Notes: generated from the letters alone by a model not told the origin. A DNA stretch of 21,874 bases from Botryllus schlosseri (GCA_000444245.1 ATSW01005044.1:1-21874), one strand, 5' to 3'. Positions 9,682 to 18,480 are shown, counted from the first letter of the stretch. Numbers and translations are program-made.

Positions 9682-10222
9682 GGTTGGTGCTCGTACCTTG
9701 CAAATGACCAAGAAACCTTGCAAATGACCAAGAATTTACCTTGCAAATGACCAAGGAACCTTGCAAATGACCAAGGAATTACCTTGCAAATGACCAAGAA
9801 TCTTGCAAATGGCCAAGGATTGATTTTACCTTGCAAATGACCAAGTAGGGTCAAAATTCACGGCAGGGTGGGACAAGACAAGATGGGTCCTCCCCCCACC
9901 TATTAGGCCAAATCCAAAAAAATCCAAGTTTTTATTTAAAGCTCACGTCAGTTAACTGGTTCAACCAGATGGGTCCTCCCCCCCCACCAATTCGGCAAAA
10001 TCCAAATCCAAATCCAAAAATTCAAATTTTCATCTAAAACTGACGTCGGTTAACTGGTTCATCCAGATTGGCCCTCCCATCACCAATTCGGCAAAATCCA
10101 AATCTGAAAAATCCAATTTTCATCCAAAACTGACGTTAATTAGTTCGTTCAGATGAGTTCACCCCCATCATCAGATGGTCCTCCCCCACCAAATCGGTTT
10201 AATTCAAATTTTCATCCAAAAC
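9682..10222 (+). repeat. Left arm: seven 18-bp units, then ~95-bp units
   Basis: The outer array 9695-9845 consists of seven copies of ACCTTGCAAATGACCAAG with 2-10-bp spacers; one copy is variant (TCTTGCAAATGGCCAAG). The inner units begin GATGGGTCCTCCCCCACC, continue AATTCGGCAAAATCCAAATC and end near CTGACGTCAGTTAACTGG. About four full units match the right arm, and one extra unit (10223-10290) is present only here. Chance reading frames across the 18-mers have no meaning. Confidence 0.92.
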
Positions 10223-10586
10223 TGACGCAAGCTAATTAGTTCGTTCAGATGAGTCCACCCCCATCACCAGATGGTTCTCCCCCACCAAATCGGTCGAAAA
10301 ATCTATATCTTATAGAACATATATACGCAGTACGCACTTCTTGCCTTCAAAATCCTGACCATTCGCTACTATTGTAACTGCATCTTCAGAGCAACGAAAG
10401 TGTCTAGACTCGCTGTAACTTGGTACCGCCGTGAATGTAGCTTAACGAACGCGACCCGTTTATCAACGTGCATTAGGATTGATTAAAAGAAAGTATGGAA
10501 ATCTCAACACAAACAACACGAAAATTATAAGGAACGAACGATTAAACAATGAATGAACGAAGAGGCCTAGGCATATCATAGGCTAG
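10223..10586. other. Extra left-arm unit and 3' flank of the Ulp1-PHD gene
   Basis: The first ~70 bp are a fifth ~95-bp repeat unit without a partner in the right arm. The remainder would be the 3' untranslated side of the minus-strand gene. No AATAAA was recognised on the minus strand. Confidence 0.5.
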
Positions 10587-13149
10587 CTAGCACACATCGT
10601 GGCAATGTTCGCAAAAAAAGAGATCCGGGTATGGTACAGATAGCCCGTGACAGCAATCCGTGTGGGTCCATCTGCAGCAATTGTTACACGCGATCTAAAA
10701 ATATGAATTAGGTTATTACCGGTAATTAATTGCTGGAGTCAATCACCAATCCTACCCATTCGGTGCTATTTCCCGGCGATGTCTCATTATTATAGCACTT
10801 GATGCAATAATTCGACAACTCGACAACGTCTGTGAGATAGATATAGTGGTTTGATGATTATACCCTCACCGCCATAGGCTATTTTACCTGTTTCGTCAAG
10901 CAGAGTTTGTCCAAATGTTTTTCTGTAACCGACACAAGCATGCGTCGAATGCTTGAAGTTGAAGTCGATACCTGCTCCAGGAATCGATGCCCCACCTTTA
11001 CAATAGACGTCAGCAGCCTAATTTACACCAATGTTAACAATTCACCAATTTTGTCGTACAGCCAAATCATATCAGCAACACAAACCTTTAACACAAGTAC
11101 ACCACAATTAAAGCCATCTTTCTGAACTTCGGCTCTTGCTTTAGGTCTGGTTGATTTCACGTATTTTCTTGCAGAAAATGACCGTAGGAATTTTCTGAAT
11201 TAAAGAGTGAATTGAAACCAGCAGTCAAATGAATATTTTTTGTAACTCACCGAAACTCTTTCAGAACACATTTGTAACGGTCTTCTTGACCCATTGGGTC
11301 GTACAAACAAACTCTGTTTGACTCCGCATCAGATATCTGAAATTGCGATAGTTGCTTGAATTGCCATGTCAATTTATTTGACGATCATTCACTTACTAAC
11401 AAAATCCAATGATTTCCGGTCCCAGATGCTCCGGAACACACATGAAGTGCCGAAAGAAAGGATTTGCTTTTTGCTGTTTTGATCTAAAATGAAATCGAAA
11501 ATCGTATGCGCGGGGACTAAAGTAGCAGTCATATACTATATAGGGCCTACTCAGGCGAATTGCGTTCTTTATCTGATTGTTACTCAATTGGCTATGATTT
11601 TATACTACTGGTACTTGTACAAAATTCCAAAATTTTTAGTAACTGTAACTGAGTAAAAATTTAGGAACATATTATGCTTCTACTTCGGTCATAATATAAT
11701 CACCAACCCCTCATCGTCGGGGGAGGTAGTGGTAGTGGCGTAGTGGTGAGCGTCGACGCCATCTAAGCAGATGACGATCTTAGAGATAGCATGCGTAAGC
11801 GGGGGGATAGCGTATAATTGGGACGATAAGCGCCTAACACCCACGCGACCCGGGCCCGATTCTGCGTCGGAGGTTATTCTGGGCTCCTCGTCCCCCGTGG
11901 TCGTTGAATGATTGATCAATTTGACGGTAATTTGACGAATGGTTGCCATGTTTTAGCATACCAGAGCGTGCTTATTCGTATTTCCGTTGTAGCTCCCGGC
12001 GACAAACCATTTCGTGGCTTCTTGTGACGAGACTACCGTACGTCACATCACTTGTCGACTGCAACGATAACACATGTTTAGTAGATGAGGGACTGCTACA
12101 ACATATTTCTGCCAACTTACCTTCTCGCAAATAGCGAAGAGAACGCAATCCATCACCTGAAACCAGTAGACAAATTATTTAGTTATAGTCTACATTATAA
12201 TCATATTAAAACCCTATCATACCGCATCATTTAGCAAGCCACACCCATTGAAGGTCATAAGATCGCTCCTAAATAGTAGCGTGCGGTTCAGAACAGCTTC
12301 GATACGGTCTTTCTCATGCTTCACTGTCCACAGGGAAGCTATGTCTAAAATTAGAGAGTAGCCTATAATTTAGGAATCGCAGACTTATGCGTACCTGGAA
12401 TACTGAATAGGGATATGTATATATACCTGCGAATTTGAATGAGTCGTCACCACATTTTCTCGTTCGTAATCATCGTTTTTGCGTTGCTCCTCACCCTCAC
12501 TTGCGAGAAGTATGTTCCCTCCTTCGTCTGAATTGGTCACAGTTGAAGCTGAGTGGGTGAGAGTGTCTTTGATAATATCTTCGTTTCGATGATGTTTTAC
12601 GTGTATATCGGGCCGAGCTGTTACTACCCTCACTCGGCCGTAGTCGTCATGGCGAAGTTCCACGTCTCCACTTTCGAGAAGTCGTGTCCTCAGTCCATCG
12701 CTGATCTTTTTGTTGTGGAAGTCAATGATCGAACGAAACACGAATATATGATTTACTGCCTTCATTTGGTTAAGGAATCTGGTCCCCTTTTTAGTTTGTG
12801 CGTGCAGTTGTTCAACAACTTGTGTGTTTACTTTATCTTTAAGTTCAGCAACGAGATACACACGACGCAAAACTTCTTCTTTCCGGGTGACATTTTTTTC
12901 AGGGAATCTATCGAAGAGACAAAGATGAGGACTTTGTCCGTTGACAGTGGTTGACTCACGTCTATTGCCCATGCTGGTACCGCCATGAATCCACGGCATT
13001 GATAAACTCAGACTTCCCTCCAATGCCCTATCAACGTTTACGTCCGTTGGCTCGCAAACCATTCCGGCATGAGGCGAAAACATCTCAGGGAATCTTTTAT
13101 TTCCATGTGCCACGACCATATTATGGTGTCGAATCATGTAGATTTGCAT
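10587..13149 (-). CDS. HMGXB3-like / Ulp1 (C48) protease / PHD-finger protein, 10 exons
   Basis: My exon model (minus strand): 13149-12495, 12344-12223, 12156-12121, 12058-12008, 11483-11397, 11336-11251, 11194-11086, 11017-10888, 10829-10756, 10694-10587. It totals 1458 nt, i.e. 485 codons plus TAG. All introns are GT-AG, most of 56-68 nt. The first exon has HMGXB3-like blocks (VVAHGNKRFPEMFSP, HLCLFDRFPEKN, FLNQMKAVNHIFVFRSIIDF). Residues ~220-390 are an Ulp1/SENP-type cysteine protease: GCGLLNDAV, catalytic H313 (GNHWILL), D330 (VCLYDPM), Q370 and C376 (QKDGFNCGVLV). Residues 434-481 form a C4HC3 PHD finger: C434/C437, C453/C456, H461/C464, C478/C481. It should remove SUMO- or ubiquitin-like tags and bind chromatin; its role in the element is unknown. 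Least certain: the exon 1 donor (12495 or 12501), the exon 4 end, and the N-terminus, which looks truncated because no transposase catalytic core is found upstream. Confidence 0.8.
11700..11900 (+). repeat. Possible SINE inside the longest intron
   Basis: The intron 11484-12007 is 524 nt while most of its neighbours are about 60 nt. It contains a GC-rich insert with a good pol III A-box-like TGGCGTAGTGG (about 11735) and, more than 100 bp on, a weak B-box-like GGGCCCGATTC. The A-B spacing is longer than usual, so a tRNA-type SINE is only a suggestion. Confidence 0.3.
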
Positions 13150-13226
13150 TAACTAACCACTGTAAAACGTCAAACGCTGTTGCACTACGATCATACGCTC
13201 CGCACCACAGCCTCTTAACCCTTTTA

Positions 13227-13294
13227 AAATCTCAAGTTGAACAACTTCATATGATCATATAAATCTCAAGTTGAACAACTTCATATGATCATAT
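13227..13294. repeat. Perfect tandem duplication, 2 x 34 bp
   Basis: Bases 13227-13260 are repeated exactly in 13261-13294; the unit begins AAATCTCAAGTTGAACAACT. It lies just upstream of the first exon of the Ulp1-PHD gene. Identical copies imply a recent event or an assembly slip. Confidence 0.93.
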
Positions 13295-13295
13295 C

Positions 13296-13711
13296 TTAAT
13301 TTGTGTACGTCCTAGAGGCCTCATATTGGTTTGTACGATGAACCAGCAATCTTCTGATATATATGATCCCTTCAAAGGTATAAAGCATGACAATTTTCGC
13401 AGCCAACTCCGAAAAGTCCACCTCGTCGTCATAAGTTCTTCTAAAAGCGCTGGTGAATAAATTGTGACTTTCGCTTTGCAGCAGCGCGTGGGAATTCAAA
13501 AATCCAAACATATCATTTAAGTGATGTATGTCGGTAAACCTAGTTTCAGCTTCAAGTTTAAATCTGTTCGAAGCTTGAAACATGCATCGTCTAACTTCTT
13601 CAACAACACTGAGGCCAGCATCTTCTGATTGTTCGCCAGGCATTTACCTTTTTCTGCGAACTCTCCGAACAATCGGCCTTGACGGCTATTTCGGAGTGGT
13701 TCCATCGCCAT
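13296..13711 (-). pseudogene. hAT-type transposase fragment (ZMYM/TTF-like)
   Basis: The readable block is EVRRCMFQASNRFKLEAETRFTDIHH given in pieces: VRRCMFQASNRF, ETRFTDIHHLNDMFGFLNSH, and FSELAAKIVMLYTF. It resembles the region of ZMYM1-like/TTF-zinc-finger hAT transposases that carries ETRFxxI...xxFGFL and a later (D)xxELxxEI. A second frame opens at 13711 and overlaps it, so the start is unclear. No catalytic residues or dimerisation (hATC) domain are seen, so it is a remnant. It may belong with a hAT-like terminus at 14012-14023. Confidence 0.45.
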
Positions 13712-13852
13712 GTTAACACATTAATTCGTGTTTTCGGAATCAGCGCAACACTAGCTTTCGATTGAGACCTGTTTAATTAAATTTTAGCTCACGGGACGCC
13801 CGCTATAGGACTAACAATTACGCTTCTTTTAGCCGGCTATGTGCGCACTGAG

Positions 13853-13932
13853 CCGAGCGAGATAGTGTAATGGCGATGCGTCCGGCTTCTTGATCGGTAG
13901 GTCGTGGGTTCGATCCCCGGCTGGGTCAGACC
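13853..13932 (+). repeat. tRNA-derived SINE head
   Basis: A perfect pol III A box (TAGTGTAATGG) and a B box (GGTTCGATCCC) are about 40 bp apart, and GTCGTGGGTTCGATCCCC resembles the T-arm region of lysine tRNA. A short AGCCG/CGGCT pair could mimic an acceptor stem, but the anticodon arm does not fold convincingly. I therefore call a SINE head rather than a tRNA gene. It runs directly into a TGACTCGAGTC-rich segment. Confidence 0.65.
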
Positions 13933-13937
13933 AAAGA

Positions 13938-14023
13938 CTCGAAAACTGACTTGACTCGAGTCAAAATGTGCAGTGACTCGAAATGACTCGTGACTCGAAG
14001 GTAGTGACTTGATCCCAACACTG
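13938..14023 (-). repeat. TGACTCGAGTC-rich repeat ending in a hAT-like terminus
   Basis: Multiple overlapping GACTCGAGTC, GACTTGACTC and GACTCGTGACTC words occur. The block ends at 14012-14023 with ATCCCAACACTG, the reverse complement of CAGTGTTGGGAT, which also begins the block at 21111. CAGTG termini are common in hAT elements. No matching 8-bp target duplication was found. Confidence 0.55.
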
Positions 14024-14165
14024 AATTGTGGCATGTTATAAGGTGTCACAAGCTGAAGTGTCGTAATGCGCAATTGTCGCATGATTAAATGTAGCATGCG
14101 GAAGAGTCGCTGTATATATGCCGCAAAACATCAAGGACAAAAATAAACTACGTCCTTTCCTTTCC

Positions 14166-14235
14166 ATTGAAATTGAAGTCGAATATACTTTATATATTCC
14201 TCAACCATTGGCGCAGGCTCGAATGGTATCATATC
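14166..14235 (+). repeat. Dispersed 70-bp repeat, copy 1
   Basis: Direct copy of 21531-21600 at about 87% identity by eye (shared TCAACCATTGGC and CAGGCTCGAAT). Both copies lie downstream of a TGACTCGAGTC block, so they may be parts of one larger interspersed repeat. Confidence 0.8.
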
Positions 14236-14269
14236 TACTTTTAAATAGGTAAAATGAACTGCGCGCATC

Positions 14270-14333
14270 TTGACTCGAGTCACCATTAAAAATCGATTGA
14301 CTTGACTTCACTCGAGTCTTCGACAAATATGAC
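14270..14333. repeat. Second TGACTCGAGTC-rich block
   Basis: Contains TTGACTCGAGTCACC and TTGACTTGACTTCACTCGAGTC separated by an AT-rich spacer. It is the same word family as 13938-14023 and 21111-21291. Confidence 0.6.
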
Positions 14334-14700
14334 AATATCGCACGCCAAGTGGTCCGGTAGTGCCATACGTCGTATGCTCTCGAAGGTGTGCGCATAAACC
14401 CGAACTGCCAAACTACTCGGTGGTATTCCCCTCACCAAAGTATTGTTATGAAATTGGTAGGCCTAATATTATTCCCCATCATAGTGAAACTAAAACGACT
14501 TGTGCGCTTTTGTTTTCGAGGTGAAGTAGTCGTTGAAATCTGCAACAGCGGAAGTCCACAATAGTTGTACGATCTTCCAGGGCCATAACTGGACATGGAC
14601 ATGGACAATTGGACATGCACCCTGAATGAAAAGTAAAAGAAGTTGGTATAGATAGGGTTATCATACCTCCTCCTTTAGGAGGATTTGTCCTCCGAGGACA
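14334..14700. other. Non-coding interior of the foldback element
   Basis: No gene recognised. There is a TAGGCCTA octamer at 14458-14465 and a short GGACATGGACATGGACAA run near 14590. A small hairpin (CCTCCTTTAGGAGG) sits next to the right arm. Confidence 0.5.
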
Positions 14701-15246
14701 AGTTTTGGTTGAAAATTTGAATTAAACCGAATTGGTGGGGGAGAACCATCTGATGATGGGGGTGAACTCATCTGAACGAACTAATTAACGTCAGTTTTGG
14801 ATGAAAATTGGATTTTTCAGATTTGGATTTTGCCGAATTGGTGATGGGAGGGCCAATCTGGATGAACCAGTTAACCGACGTCAGTTTTAGATGAAAATTT
14901 GAATTTTTGGATTTGGATTTGGATTTTGCCGAATTGGTGGAGGGAGGACCCATCTGGTTGAACCAGTTAACTGACGTGAGCTTTAAATAAAAACTTGGAT
15001 TTTTTTGGATTTGGATTTGGCCTAATAGGTGGGGGGAGGACCCATCTTGTCTTGNCCCACNCTGCCGTGAGTTTTGACCCTTCTTGGTCATTTGCAAGGT
15101 AAAATCAATCCTTGGCCATTTGCAAGATTCTTGGTCATTTGCAAGGTAATTCCTTGGTCATTTGCAAGGTTCCTTGGTCATTTGCAAGGTAAATCCTTGG
15201 TCATTTGCAAGGTTTCTTGGTCATTTGCAAGGTACGAGCACCAACC
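14701..15246 (-). repeat. Right arm: ~95-bp units, then seven 18-bp units
   Basis: Reverse complement of the left arm over about 540 bp with a handful of substitutions and small indels. The outer array 15083-15233 has seven units of CTTGGTCATTTGCAAGGT, in the same order and with the same variant unit as the left arm. Two N's fall inside (15055, 15061). Confidence 0.92.
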
Positions 15247-15556
15247 ATTCTCGCGAGGTGAGGCTGTTTTTNTTTCATTTATTTTTTGATTTGTTGACTG
15301 ATAACTGACCATATTGGNTAGTATTTATTGTATGCTTNTAAATAAGTGTTCTAGCATGTATGCTTTCATATACTTGGCTGCTTCATTNATTCAGTACCAA
15401 GGAAATGGTCGAGATGGAGGTTGTGTGTTTTCCTATTTCATCTGTTTTTATTCATTGACTGCTGACTGACAATATTGGGTAATATTTATTGTNTCAGGAT
15501 AACTNTCTTGGATTGGTTTTCATTTCNAGCTATCAATTTGCCTAGAATGAGTCGAT
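15247..15556 (+). repeat. Direct duplication outside the foldback arm
   Basis: About 15283-15335 and 15443-15495 are related copies (shared TTGACTG, CTGAC and ATATTGG-TA-TATTTATTGT), offset by about 160 bp. Seven isolated N's between 15272 and 15527 show lower base quality. No gene. Confidence 0.6.
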
Positions 15557-15856
15557 CAAGGAAATTTAGAGTTTAGAAGAATCTTTGAAATGAAAAGATG
15601 CATTGGTGGATTCACCAAATCCCAAAATGAGTCATTCATCGTGACCATAGGGACAAGGTGCCTGAAGAATAAGTACTTATGAACTATGGCAGTAAAACGT
15701 GCTGTAGCTACGTCCGTACTGAACTGGAATATTGGATGTAGTGGGTACTTGAGTGTTCTTGAAAGCCTAAACTTGCCAGTGAACACTTTCACAAAAATGA
15801 AACTGGTTTGAAGGATAAAAAAAGAAAGACTGCATCTCGACGGTCTTTCGCTGTGA
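15557..15856 (+). pseudogene. MULE-type transposase, C-terminal remnant
   Basis: One frame reads EMKRCIGGFTKSQNESF, then TRCLKNKYL, a TGA (15680), then KRAVATSVLNWNIGCSGYLS, VLESLNLPVNTFTKM, a TGA (15809) and KKERLHLDGLSL before a third stop (15854). This matches the arrangement I know from invertebrate 'Mutator-like transposase domain' proteins, where KKCVGGFTQNxNESxN, xRCPK and AVxxxxxxxNxGxxGxLxVLExL occur in this order near the C-terminus. The N-terminal and catalytic parts are missing. It lies just upstream of the P-type gene on the same strand, but nothing suggests they were one gene. Confidence 0.62.
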
Positions 15857-16408
15857 AAAATTGAAAGAGTTCAAGACTCCTAAGACACATCAGACTATGT
15901 GCCTGGCGGCTATTAATGCTCAGGTTGTGTTATATATGGTTCAATGTGTGATGCAAATCAACTAATATGGTCATTGATGTCATGATCAGTGTTCTTATCC
16001 TTGTTTTTCGAAGTTATTGTGGTTTTATTTTTTCAAACGCGATTTTCTCAAAATATACTTTTTCTGCACAAAAATTGTATCTCCTCTGCACCTGCTTGTT
16101 CGATTCATCTGAAATTTTGTACAAATGATGGTTAGGGTATGTATAATAAAATGATTGAGCGTTTTCTCAAAATTTTGTCCAGAAAAATTTTTACAGAGGG
16201 AAGAATTTTGAAAAAAATGAAAATTTAGGGTTCGCTGACAAAAAATATCATAAATTTTGTTAGAAGACCTATTTTTAAAAATCCCTCAATTGTTTTGTAG
16301 ATATATATATGTACTATTACTACAGCAATATTTGAAGGAAAATCTTGAAAGACTTTTGAGTTTTTAGGATTTTTAATACGCGTGTTCAATATTTTCATTA
16401 TTTTTTGA
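15857..16408. other. AT-rich non-coding stretch upstream of the P-type gene
   Basis: Contains two copies of TTTTCTCAAAAT (16043 and 16162) and several homopolymer T/A runs. I looked for a THAP exon on the plus strand and did not find one. A possible splice acceptor (TTTTTTGAG) ends at 16409, so an unrecognised upstream exon is conceivable. Confidence 0.5.
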
Positions 16409-16429
16409 GTAAGTGTACCGGTGGGGTAC

Positions 16430-18398
16430 ATGCTCATGGTACAACATAAAGACCATATTTGGAAAGGAAATTTCCTGCCCTTTCCAGCAATGTATGAATC
16501 ATGGGGCTCGCATCTAAATTTACGAATTTATGACTACAAACGTGAACACCTAAAAAAATCATTTTCAAATAGAAGTGCCCCCTTAATGATAGATGAGGTT
16601 TACACAGCACAGCGCGTGGAATATACAAGTGGTTCTTTCATTGGTTTAACGGAAAGTGGGAATACTGCCAAGACAGTTCTAACATTCATGGTGCAATCAC
16701 TTTTCGGGAAGTACAAGGATGTGGTTTGTCTCATTCCGGTTGACAAACTTGACACTAAGACGCTGCGAACATGGTTTGATATAGTAATGGAAACGATCAA
16801 CGATATGCTACTGGTGATAGCAATATCAACGGACAATCATGTCTGTAACCGGAAATTGTTCATGGATCTCTGTAATGGAGAACTTTGTCACAGCATCGAA
16901 CATCCTCATCGACCAGGAACAAAATTATTCCTGATTTTTGATTTTACTCACAATTTCAAAAACATCTTCAACCATTTTGTGAATAAGAAGCAGATGCATC
17001 CCCCTATTAAAGGCAATGAGGATATATTTGATGGGCCATGCCATGCAAAGTTCCTCCATATCAAAAACCTCTATGCTCTGGAAGAAGGCAAGACATTGAA
17101 AGTTGCACATCAGCTCAAAAAAGTATCTCTTGACCCCAGCAGCATTGCTCGAACTTCGCCCCAGCACGCTTTGAGCGTGTTTAGCGAATCAACGGTACTG
17201 GGACTAAAACACTTCGCAGAGGATGGACATCCAGAATTTAAGGAAACTTCACGATATGTTGAATTCATCCTCACCATTTGGAATATCATGTCTGTTAAAA
17301 GCCCAAGTAAAGGTAAGTTACATTATACACGTTTCTCGCTGTAATTTGACTTCAACCTAATGCAACAAAATATTCGTTTCAGCCCTGCGGAAGAGGAATT
17401 CATTTTTTACGCCACTGCGCATGGGTGAAGATCATCCCGGTGTTAACTATTTAAGAAGAGCCATAGACATTTTCAAGGATTGGCAAAAATCGGGCCGTGC
17501 TGGTCTCAGCAATGAAACATTCATGGCCTGTATTCAGACAATGGGGGCTGTGCTATCGTTGACGGAGTATCTTCAAGCAAACCACAATGTGCAATATTTA
17601 TTATCCGGAAAAATAATGTCGGACCCGATCGAAGCCCGATTTGGGATGTACCGCCAGAGCAATGGCGGTAATTTCTTCATGTCTGTGAAGCAATTGCTGC
17701 TGGCGGAAAAGAAAATCCGGTGTCTAAGCCTGCTGCGACAGGACAGACTGTCCGGAGCAATCACCAGTTATGAACCGGGCGAGGAAGATGCATCAGCAAA
17801 CCGCGAAGATTTCCAGTGGCTTGCTGACTTTATGCAAACTGCTGACACGGATGATGTGGACGATACTGATGCATCTGTTGTATTCTACGTTAGTGGGTAC
17901 ATTGGTCGCTCAATTTTTCGCCGTAGGAATTGTGACGACTGCAAAGGCATGCTTATATCCGGTATTAATAATGCTCCAGATCTTCAGGGCGGCATTCCTG
18001 AGAAATATAAAACAATATTTCTCATGGCAGATCGTGGAGGACTTGCTGAACCGACTGAAATTTGCTATGCTATTACATTATTGGCTGTGCAGTATTTCTC
18101 AGCTGTTTCAGCGGATGAAGATGCATTAAAAAAGCTGATGTGTTGTATGAATCAGCGCAATGTTTTCTTAGATGCAATGCGTCATGTTGTGTCTTCTTCT
18201 TCTGTTCTTTGTCGCCTAATGGAAGTCGAGTGTAAATCTAGTCATTCGAACTTCAATCTTATTGTGCAAAGTGCTTTTAATTGTATTGCAAAGAATCACC
18301 TCAAGCGTTTGAATAGCAAACCGATGCTTGAGGAGGCACCGGAGAAAAATTTTCGCAAGATCCGTAAACTGACCTCGAAGGCTTCTGCTAAATGCTAG
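16430..18398 (+). CDS. P-element-type transposase without THAP domain, 2 exons, intact
   Basis: Exons 16430-17312 and 17383-18398 are separated by a 70-nt intron (GTAAGT...TTTCAG) that splits an Ala codon and joins in frame to give about 632 aa and no stop. Hallmarks in order: first catalytic Asp in PLMIDEVYTAQRVEY (bases 16592-16594), FMVQSLFGKYKDVV, second Asp in ISTDNHVCNRKLF (16832-16834), LIFDFTHNFKN, and the third acidic residue Glu in DPIEARFGMYRQSNGGNF (17631-17633). The C-terminal YIGRSIFRRRNCDDCKG has a Cys pair also seen in relatives. Asp-Asp and Asp-Glu spacings (80 and 243) are close to those of Drosophila P. Relatives carry 250 or so extra N-terminal residues (THAP, coiled coil); here the frame closes upstream at 16406. 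First in-frame ATG chosen; an upstream exon may exist. The inverted repeats of its element were not found. It could be a 5'-truncated copy or a domesticated gene. Confidence 0.87.
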
Positions 18399-18474
18399 GC
18401 CAGTGTTCGATTTTCCATTTTGACGTCACCATCACAACTGTGACATCCTGGTCATCATTTTTATGTTGTTTCAT

Positions 18475-18480
18475 AATAAA
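18475..18480 (+). promoter_or_regulatory. Polyadenylation signal AATAAA
   Basis: The first AATAAA, 77 bases after the stop codon of the P-type transposase, in a T-rich context. Position and sequence fit, but use is inferred. Confidence 0.5.

Larger units (their letters stand above)
9682..15246 (-). mobile_element. Foldback-type element with tandem-repeat arms, carrying an Ulp1-PHD gene
   Basis: Two arms of about 540 bp (9682-10222 and 14701-15246) are inverted copies at roughly 97% identity and enclose 4.5 kb. Each arm has an outer array of seven ~18-bp units and an inner array of ~95-bp units. This two-layer plan resembles foldback transposons such as the sea urchin TU elements. Inside lie a spliced minus-strand gene (10587-13149), a hAT fragment and SINE-like debris. 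No target duplication is obvious: GATAG precedes the left end and ATTCT follows the right, although AAACAGCC lies just outside both ends in inverted orientation. Two inverted copies of a shorter repeat that bracket unrelated DNA would look similar. Confidence 0.68.

Noticed and set aside
9531-9854. 107-codon minus-strand frame rich in LGHLQGK / WSFARF, mirrored by a plus-strand frame at 15074-15289
   Set aside because: It is a translation of the 18-bp tandem units in the foldback arms; frame and content follow the DNA repeat and there is no independent coding sign.
11689-11949. 86-codon minus-strand frame in the long intron of the Ulp1-PHD gene
   Set aside because: No motif, and it overlaps the GC-rich possible SINE; including it as an exon would break the protease domain between LLNDAV and the catalytic His.
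12553-12954. 133-codon plus-strand frame
   Set aside because: It is antisense to the first exon of the Ulp1-PHD gene, whose own frame has recognisable family motifs and working splice sites.
13853-13932. A functional tRNA gene
   Set aside because: A and B boxes are good, but the cloverleaf arms do not pair convincingly and a repetitive tail follows, so a SINE head is the better reading.
14432-14664. Overlapping 61-62-codon minus-strand frames
   Set aside because: They share the same DNA in two frames, have no motif, and abut the foldback right arm.
9682-15246. Polinton-type interpretation, because of long inverted arms plus a cysteine protease
   Set aside because: No polymerase, integrase, ATPase or capsid frames are seen, the protease is Ulp1-like with a PHD finger, and the arms are tandem-repeat foldback type.
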